Of a stretch of 64,000 bases of DNA, positions 56,973 through 64,000 are shown piece by piece; within the stretch, counting starts at the first letter, position 1, and every line of letters begins with the position of its first letter. Source of the stretch: Anadara kagoshimensis (taxonomy: Eukaryota > Mollusca > Bivalvia > Arcoida > Arcidae). Under the pieces are notes generated by a model. The model did not search any database. It had not been told where the DNA came from and saw only the letters and a program-made list of their open reading frames with translations. The position numbers and the translations under genes are program-made. The stretch spans positions 46,314,310-46,378,309 of the forward strand of contig CM037861.1 of NCBI GenBank assembly GCA_021292105.1, given 5' to 3'.

Positions 56973-58799
56973 TTCGAACAATATCAGTATAAGCACCGAT
57001 AAGCGAAGTGGCATATTGCTGATGGAAAGTTATCCTCCCCATATAGGATTAGTGTTATGGTAGCCAAAACAACGTTAAAACAATGTCTAAACAATTGTGA
57101 ATATCTATTTTGATTCAACTCTGAACACTCCAGAACAATTTAAATGTGAAATTGATAATTTGTGTAAATGTAATGGCAAGAATATATATAGCTGACAAAA
57201 AACCACCTGCTTACAGTTTTTTTCAAAGTGGTTCATTGTTTAGAAATCCAAATATAACTTAAATTGTTTCCGATTCGTATACAATTTTTAAACCAGGCAA
57301 AAAACTGTAATATCAAGCTTTAATATCTCAAAGTCAAGAGTATTTATTGCTAAAAGAGAAACTTAGTATATGTTCTGCTCAAAGAGAGTTTGTGTTATAT
57401 TCGGTGTTTTACATTAACCTTGGACATAGTTCGTTGGTAGCTCTCAAAATAACACACATTAGAGTTTTTCTTAAGAAATAATGTCTTTTTTTTCACAACA
57501 AAACACTTTTGATAGGTGTACTTTTCAAAAAGATACGATCGGATGAATTTCGATTTTAAAGTTGTTCCATGCCATACGTTGAAGTTGCATTTTGTTTGTA
57601 TGTTTGCAAAAAATTACAAATCCTTTTTTCTTCAAAGTTTGTGATTCGTTACATAAGTTTATGTTCATGTTCAAGTTGCATACATATCTTGTTAGATTTT
57701 AATTTGGATCTGATGGTAAAAGTAACATTATGTTTGATGGCGATTAGTTATTTCCTGTATAGTCTAACATTTGTACCAGTGCTCTATGAGCCAGAATCAT
57801 GTAACCCACTGTCAACATATACCGTTTGTCGTATATGATGAAAGCAAAGGTATCCAAACATAGTGTCTCTAATCTGCACATTAGAGAACGGCAGTTCTTT
57901 GATTCATCAGCTGTAGTTGGTTATGTTAATTAAACTACACCATTCCTGGCCAGTATGTTGCATTGGCATCCTGACAAACAATATCAGCGCTTTTAACAAA
58001 TTCGCGAATTATGAAGAACTTTGAAGTTTTAAATTTTTATATTTATCCTCAAGATAATTGAACTGAATCCATTTGGCTCGAAAATAATCGATTCAACAAT
58101 GAAGTAATATATAGAGCCAATGTTTCAACGTCTATACAACACTTATCGAATCAAGTTTTGTGATTTGACCTTTTACTCTTTATATATGTATATGTTATTT
58201 ATATATTCTTGATCCATATTTCGACTTTGGTATTTCATATACAAGTTAAATTTAGAAAACAGTCGGAATTCAGGACCCACCCACCTATAATTAAATAGAT
58301 AACATTGCTAATATCAGAAGACTAGTATTCCCAATAATGGGTTGCTTTCAGAAGGTGCTTCCAGAAAAAGCACGCCATTACATACAATGTTTCTGTATAG
58401 TTTGATTATAACGCGTTATAACCATATATTTGTACAGATAAATTATACACTGCCAAAGTTTGAAAACATCCTTAATTTAACAGATAGACGCTTTTATTTT
58501 GCTTACTTTTTGATAACATGGCGACATCCATTCGCTTTTAAACTAGAGGAATTTAAGAGATAGTATTTACTACTTGAACTCTCTATACGGGAAGATTTCT
58601 ATACCACCTTTTCACGTAGATCAAGGCCTTACAACTAAATGAATACAGTTACAACGTTTGATGTTATTTTATTTTGGAATTTTGTAAAATTTTAATGATT
58701 TTTAATCCAGTCTTATAGTAATTTATACGATTATATAGTTGCAGCTCTAACGACATGTGACCTCGTATTTAACCAAACTTTTTACTACAAAACATTTTA

Positions 58800-58945
58800 A
58801 CTGAATTTCAAATGAAAAACTACTTTTTTAAAAATATGACAGAATGACATTTTTTCTTAATATTCAATTGAAAAGCTACTTTTTCTAAAAATTTGTGACA
58901 AAATGACGTTTTCATTTTAATATCAATTGAAAAACTTTTTCTAAT
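58800..58945. repeat. ~65-bp unit, 2.3 copies
   Basis: AATTGAAAA.CTACTTTTT, then AAAAAT.TGACA.AATGAC and GTTTTCATTTTAATAT-type blocks repeat with substitutions. Confidence 0.65.
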
Positions 58946-58951
58946 ACTTCA

Positions 58952-58957
58952 TATAAA
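58952..58957 (+). promoter_or_regulatory. candidate TATA box of the small secreted-peptide gene
   Basis: TATAAA 145 bases before the ATG at 59097. A start near 58985 would place both the 59040 and 59097 start codons, which share a frame, in the transcript. Common motif in AT-rich DNA; inference. Confidence 0.25.
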
Positions 58958-59096
58958 CAAGAAAGAGCATCTATATTTGGTATTATGATTGTAATGTTTT
59001 TGCCAGTCGTCTCCTAAGATCAACAATATGTGATATCAAATGTCTTATGGCTTTTCTGTTTATCTATTTTTTTATTATTTATTTATTATTTATTTT

Positions 59097-59226
59097 ATGA
59101 AAATATTTTTACTATTATCATTTATTGTCCCTTTTATAACCACCGGGTGCAGCATACCATCATATGCCGACAAACGCCGCCCGCGACTTTCAGTTAAAAA
59201 TCAAGTTTTGCTAGATTTACGAAACA
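59097..59226 (+). CDS. candidate secreted small peptide (or alternative BMP3 exon), exon 1
   Basis: From Met 59097: MKIFLLLSFIVPFITTGCSI, a textbook signal peptide (K, about 14 hydrophobic residues, small residues before the likely cut), then PSYADKRRPRLSVKNQVLLD and LRN. DKRR is a dibasic convertase-type site, as in neuropeptide precursors. The exon ends at a perfect GTAAGT donor (59227), phase 1. Two outcomes are possible: splicing to the strong acceptor at 59404, ending after nine more codons, or splicing to BMP3 exon 2 (62614), which also needs a phase-1 donor. An in-frame ATG at 59040 would add 19 mostly hydrophobic residues. The PRLSV...VLLDL stretch faintly recalls the LS(I/V) start of CRF/DH44/ELH-type peptides, too short to claim. 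Confidence 0.4.
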
Positions 59227-59404
59227 GTAAGTTTTTGTAATGATAATGTATTTAAAAGTTTCATTTAAGAGTTTGTCATATTTATTTTTTAATTACATCT
59301 TCGGTGCCCGGATGTCGACAGGTTACAAGCAATTAAAGTTCCTCGATCTCATTTCTGTTTGAGTGATTTTACTAACGTTTTTTTTTCTTTTCTTTACACA
59401 ATAG

Positions 59405-59430
59405 TCAAATACTATAAACCGTCGATATGA
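59405..59430 (+). CDS. candidate secreted small peptide, terminal exon
   Basis: Preceded by an excellent pyrimidine tract (TTTTTTTTTCTTTTCTTTAC then ACAATAG). In phase 1 it supplies the split Ile codon, then KYYKPSI and TGA at 59428-59430. The full product would be 51 residues from Met 59097. The intron would be 178 bp. No C-terminal glycine for amidation is present. Confidence 0.3.
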
Positions 59431-59732
59431 GCATATTGCAGGCAGGCTAATTGTTTTGTCAGAGTAACATGTGTCCTAGTGCATTTCAATTACATTCAGT
59501 CCTCAGATCAATGCTATTAGGTCTTACTAAAAGAGAATCCATTTAAAATATCTTTGAAATTAACTAAATTGAACATAGATCACACGAAGTTATTAAGTTT
59601 TGGGTTAATTAAAGTTTAAATAAATATTTTTTTAAATTTTTTTTAATTTTCTAGACCATTCTTGAAAAATGATGAATCGGCACAGTTTTTGATGAAAACA
59701 ATTACATAAAAAACCTTTGCATGATGAACTTA

Positions 59733-59738
59733 AATAAA
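59733..59738 (+). terminator. candidate poly(A) signal
   Basis: AATAAA about 300 bases after the candidate peptide stop. Frequent by chance at this composition. Confidence 0.25.
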
Positions 59739-61134
59739 GATATTTCATATTAAAAATATTAAATTTTGAAAGTTAAATTATGTTTTTCATGGCCATGCAC
59801 GCATTTCAGCTCTCTTACCAAATCAATGCAATAGTTGTAAACTAATTCATACATCTATATTCGAACATATTCGTCTATTTGAAATGCGGTCAAGGCAACA
59901 TTCCTGGCTCCTCTGGGGGCCAACGTATCTTTGACAAGTTGTTTTCCATAAGTACACCCATTGTTTTTATTATTTTACGCTATAATTTATTTTAATCTGA
60001 AAGCCGTTTCGTTTTTTCTACACAATTCTAGAAATTATAAACAGCAGGACTTTCCCGCTCAAAAACACTTTATGGCGGCGCCATTTTACAACTACAAAGA
60101 CCAATAACAGACAGGTACAATGAACCAATACAACGTTTAATAAAGTTTCTAATCTATATTTAATTCTATAAACTCTTAGAATAAAATCAACAAAGTAAAC
60201 ACCATCAAATTGATTACCAATAAAATGCTCTCAGCACAGCGACAACTTATTATGTTTTTAATAATCAGTTGAAAAAATGGTCAAGGTAATCGAACGCGAA
60301 GAACATGACAATATTTGTTTAAAACCTGCTCTTTTTCTCCCTCTCAATGAGCTTTATAATAAACAGAATGATAGAGAAGTTTATATACCTTAGAAAGACT
60401 ATACTATCATCAAACTTATAATTAGTATTTAGAGGACACACTTAATATATATTTTGCGTGTTGAAGATTGAAATTTAAAAAGCCGTTAAGCAGGTGCGAG
60501 CAGGGGAGGTTTGGGTGCGAGTTGGATGTTTTTTGTAAATCGGTGACCCTAGAATAAATTTATAGTCAATAGCAGCACGTTATCTTTACGATTGAGGAAG
60601 ATCACACTCAGAATTTACACGCATAAATTCTGCTTAAAAATACAATTTTTGGTTCTTTTAACATCGAAAATGATTATGATAAAAACGTCCATAATTTATA
60701 ATTACTCTAAACAAAATGTAATGATTATATGACGTCACTAATTAAACATGCATGAAGTTGCGTATTTAAATTTTTAATTCAAGTTTCTTCCGACTGGTAA
60801 GATGGACACAGTGGGAGTCTCTTTAACTTCAATATAATACACAGGGTCCATTAAAACACGAAGTAAAGATGAATGGAGACACTCAACTTAAACCTTCTCA
60901 TACTGACTAAATGATGTTCGCTTAATTAAACTAATGCTGAAACTGAAAACAAATCATCTAGAGTTATATTTCTACTGTGGTGGTTTAGAAACGTTATATT
61001 TTTGATAAAACTACTACCGTATATAAAAATAAGTGCCGGTTTCACATGGTGTATACTTTTATACCAGTCTTTTTAAAACACTATATTGAACAAGAATTTT
61101 TTTTCTCATTAGTATCAAACTTTATCCTCATGTC

Positions 61135-61345
61135 TCAGTGTCCAGGATTTCCCTGGATATTACGTCCCATAGTTCCATGCCTTTCACTTAATTTGAATAC
61201 ACACGTGGTGGATGTAGCTAGCGAAACAGGAGGTGCACACCCTTCCGGAGCACCCGGTCTCACTTCCCTGGTGGAAGTTCACGTGTTTAACCTAATTTGT
61301 CAGTATTAAAGTTTTGTTTTTACTTTGCTTCGGGCATGGATAAGC
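61135..61345 (+). mobile_element. RT retroelement 3' tail with preserved pre-tail sequence
   Basis: Starts within the former coding end: GTGTCCAGGATTTCCCTGGA, TATTACGTCCCATAGTTCCA. It continues through CACACGTGGTGGATGTAGCT and GGAGCACCCGGTCTCACTTC to GGGCATGGATAAG. It lines up with the two halves of the split copy (43950-43988 plus 47201-47400) without the 3.2 kb insertion, so it represents the empty site. The 87-codon frame across it is not a gene. Confidence 0.8.
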
Positions 61346-62613
61346 ACTTCTTTGTACATCACTGTGTTATTATTGTCATTCCATGATTTTTAAAAACATT
61401 TCTTTCAGAAAAAGCGACATGGCATTATATATGTCCGGTGCCCGTCTGAAGTCGGAGTTATAAACATTTGCAATCAAGGACATCTCCTGTTTAATTTATT
61501 ATTTCTTACGTGTTACGGATTGTTCTTCAGTTCTCGGCTGCGAGGTTAAATGCAACAAGAATCTAGTAACATTCGTTCCTGTAAACTTTTAATCATCGGA
61601 GAGTTTTGTTTTTATTATTACTTTATTGTCTATACCCGTCATGGTTTGTAGAAAGTAGAAATTGTCAACACATTAAAGCCATTGCTTTACTCATGAAGGG
61701 ACTTCTGGTCATTTTCCGTGTCCGCAAGCACTGAGAAAAAAGGTTATTTTATGACCCTAGCATTAAATTGGTTCGTTCTTGAACATAAATGATATGTGTC
61801 AAAAATAACCTTAAAATTAGTTGGACTTGATGACCTCGCTGTAGTCGGCATAACACGCTACACTTTTTAACAACTCGGTGAAAATATCCACCAGAGGAAA
61901 TGCTGTATTCTGATACACCTAAACGCATCTTGCATGAAAATAATAGAACATAAATTGTTTACAAATATTAAAAAGTCACAAAGCATGCCCGAGGCACATA
62001 TTATCGGTTGCAAAATGCATTTTAAGCAGGCCATTTCATTTTATCAAACAAACTTAACTTTTAATTACAAGCAGTGAATTGAATCATTAAACTTTTTCAA
62101 TAAAAATCGAATTTTTCCCAGGTGATTTCATTTTAAAGTACAGTTTACTCGGTTTAACATCCTTCGTGTTTTTTCGGGATCGGAAGCGCGTTTATAGTCT
62201 TAAGATAAGTTTTTGGATCAAATTGAGCGAATCGCCTCTAAGATCCGATCATTTAGATGTAATCAAATGTTATTAGGCGTCATTAACCCTGCCTTATTCC
62301 TGAATGAAAACTACACCTTACCCCTAAACCATTGAAGTTAAAACGAAAATAATTCAATATATAAGTATTTTCTGTGTATGAAATGAAACGAAGAATATGT
62401 TCTTAGCACCGAATCCTTGTTATTAAGATAGGGGTTGTAACGTTTGATGGAGCGTGACGGCACTGATCAAAGGTTTGAACATAAATACGACTAATAACGC
62501 AGCACTTTGATTTGTGAGACTGTTAATCATACTATGTGTAAAATTTATGACAATAAAACATTCTTGGTAATCACTGCACTGTGTTAATTAAGTGTTGTTG
62601 TTGTATTTTTCAG

Positions 62614-63646
62614 CTGAAGTAAATGACGAGGGAATGTTTGTGTTCAACTTAACGTCCATGAAACCCAACGAAAGGTTACTAAGTGCAGAAATCCACCTCT
62701 ACAAAAAGAAAGCTAAAAAACCATGGCACCGGAAAAGAGATGTTGAAATGGAACTCTTCGAAATTGCTCCTCATTACATGACGCAAAATGGTAAAATCAC
62801 GATGAGAGCCGAATCATTCGGATGGCAGTGGTATGACGTCACCGATGCCGTTTCTAGCTGTCTTGCTGCAAGACGCGACACACCTCATATATTTGCATTA
62901 AACTTCAAATTTGAGAAACCTAATGGAAAAGTAAGAAAACTTGCTCTACAAAAATTTATTCGGCATCATTCAAAGCCGTTTTTAATCGTTTACTCAAATG
63001 ATACTCAAGTTATTGATTTTAACGAGCTGGGCCCAATGTCGGAGGGCGAAGAGCTCGATGGCCCCGTTCTACCTGAAAATTTAGACAGTGTTGATTTTGA
63101 ATTGAATACTGAGAGAACGTTAAGTGGTGATAAAAAGTCTGAAGACACAAATTTATCTGACGGTCAGAATAAAAAATCCAGTGTGAAAAATAGAAAGAAG
63201 AGATCTATATTTAATAACGAAATACCAGAAGATCCGCCGATTACAGAAAATTCAATAGGCGGTTTAACAAGATACCCGCAACACATCCTGGAATCCTTCA
63301 AACTAGGCGAGAAAGCCGACACAAGTTATCAGATCCTCAATTAATCCCATATCCAGACAAGAAAAATCGCCGAAAAAATAGGCGCAAAAACAGAAAAGGT
63401 AGAAAATTCAGGAAAAAGCACGGGAAAAGAAAGCGTAAAAATAAGAATATATTTCCAAAAGAGTGGGATAATCATAATTTTGAAGTAGGAAATCACGCAA
63501 CAGGTGAAAACAGTAAAGGTGGTGTTTGTTCGAGAAGAAAACTGGTTGTAGATTTTGCCGACATCAGTTGGGGAGAATGGATTATATCACCAAAATCATT
63601 CGAAGCTCACTATTGTTCAGGATCGTGTCCTTTCCCACTTACAAAG
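62614..63646 (+). CDS. BMP3-like: BMP3/GDF10-like TGF-beta ligand, exon 2 (frameshifted)
   Basis: Follows TTTTTCAG; phase 1 in, phase 0 out (CTTACAAAG then GTAAAT at 63647). The first frame encodes the prodomain: FVFNLTSM with an N-glycosylation site, [31 protein letters not shown], and a furin-type site RKKR (63192-63203) followed by [10 protein letters not shown], matching the RKKRS...NNELPG region of vertebrate BMP3. That frame ends at TAA 63342-63344. The frame offset by one base then encodes a long basic stretch ([19 protein letters not shown]) and the start of the cystine knot: first Cys at 63527, [20 protein letters not shown], then [24 protein letters not shown] is characteristic of BMP3/GDF10. 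The intron just after PLTK lies where I recall one in the vertebrate genes. The remaining knot cysteines must be in the next exon, outside the window. Confidence 0.9.
63218..63344 (+). other. apparent -1 frameshift interval in BMP3-like exon 2
   Basis: The upstream frame stays open to 63344. The downstream frame is open only from about 63218. The change must lie between these, most likely around 63318-63335, where both frames read plausibly (GEKADTSYQ in the first, [12 protein letters not shown] in the second). One missing base would restore continuity. No GT-AG intron fits. Confidence 0.8.
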
Positions 63647-63778
63647 GTAAATATTTATATCAGTTGTTTGCTAACCGTTGAACCCCTGTGCTGGCTGTAG
63701 TTATTTGGTTTACATTATTATCAGTTTTATAGCCCTTGCCTATCAAACATTTACTACAACCTTCTTTCCTAATTAAAA

Positions 63779-64000
63779 CCACTTTAGTAGCTCAGTTGGT
63801 AAATTGCTCCCTTCATAAGTTAAAGGTAGTGGGTTCGAACCCCGACCGTATAGTGACTGTTCTTTCGCCAAGCACATGGCATTACGAAATGAAAGTCACA
63901 GTTCTTTCGGATGGAAACTTAAAATAAGCGAGGTCCCGTGTCATGGTAGGCATGGCATGTTAAAGAACCCTGCTGTATAATTAATGCCAGCAACACACAG
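63779..64000 (+). mobile_element. tRNA-derived SINE, runs off the window end
   Basis: CCACTTTAGTAGCTCAGTTG, then GTAAATTGC, GTGGGTTCGAACCCCGACCG (B box), TTCTTTCGCCAAGCACATGG, CACAGTTCTTTCGGATGGAA and TTAAAGAACCCTGCTGTATA. Same family as 45690-45936. It lies in BMP3 intron 2, 130 bp after the exon. The tRNA-like part cannot form a paired acceptor stem. Confidence 0.8.

Larger units (their letters stand above)
52413..62613 (+). other. BMP3-like intron 1 (10.2 kb)
   Basis: The donor is GTAAGA, the acceptor TTGTATTTTTCAG, both phase 1. It holds fewer recognisable transposons than the preceding 30 kb: a GA minisatellite, short duplications, one MITE, one retroelement tail and the candidate small gene at 58952-59738. 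The low repeat load could reflect regulatory constraint, which cannot be tested here. Confidence 0.8.

Noticed and set aside
57569-57838. 89-codon hydrophobic frame in the BMP3 intron
   Set aside because: No splice sites, poly(A) signal or recognisable organisation; composition follows local AT-richness.
63779-63855. tRNA gene
   Set aside because: Same head as the SINE at 45690-45936, followed by the same body. No paired acceptor stem.

Overview
The window looks like AT-rich nuclear DNA of a bivalve mollusc. It is intron- and repeat-dominated, with three supportable protein-coding loci and dozens of transposon relics. The assignment rests on SINEs of types known from molluscs, hairpin-ended repeats (start AGCTCACCTGAGCC, end GGCCTCTTGTTT) that I associate with bivalve genomes, and a BMP3/GDF10-type TGF-beta gene. 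I cannot name the species.

Genes: (1) The 3' end of a short coiled-coil protein gene lies on the + strand. Its exons at 5100-5327 and 14055-14213 join in phase 0 across an 8.7 kb intron. (2) A BMP3/GDF10-like secreted ligand gene lies on the + strand. Exon 1 (52070-52412) encodes the signal peptide and N-terminal prodomain. After a 10.2 kb intron, exon 2 (62614-63646) encodes the rest of the prodomain, a furin-like site and the first half of the cystine-knot domain. The last exon lies beyond the window. Exon 2 carries an apparent one-base frameshift between the furin site and the knot. (3) A candidate tiny secreted-peptide gene, or alternative BMP3 first exon, sits inside the BMP3 intron at 58952-59738. 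It has a TATA box, signal peptide, perfect donor, strong acceptor and poly(A) signal.

Repeat layout: 0-5 kb has a 26-bp minisatellite, TA-flanked MITEs and fragments of the hairpin-ended element. 5-14 kb is the coiled-coil intron, with a LINE relic, a SINE with a clean target duplication and an inverted-repeat block. 14-28 kb has a V-SINE/RUDI-like SINE with a 14-bp duplication, several degenerate tandem arrays (one with a nested pogo-like MITE, one with a nested LINE tail) and a duplicated hairpin-ended element. 28-30 kb is a 46-bp satellite. 32-42 kb has MITEs, an internally expanded hairpin-ended element with a three-unit higher-order repeat, a nested foldback and a 25-bp minisatellite. 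43-50 kb has an RT relic split by a 3,212-bp long-inverted-repeat element with a 6-bp duplication, a palindromic element and a small Harbinger element with a transposase remnant. 50-64 kb is the BMP3 locus.

Most striking are the split RT relic with its 3.2 kb insertion, whose empty site is visible in a paralogous copy at 61.2 kb; the candidate peptide exon in the BMP3 intron; and the BMP3 frameshift. Exon boundaries were read by eye from splice consensus and phase. No alignment or expression evidence was available.
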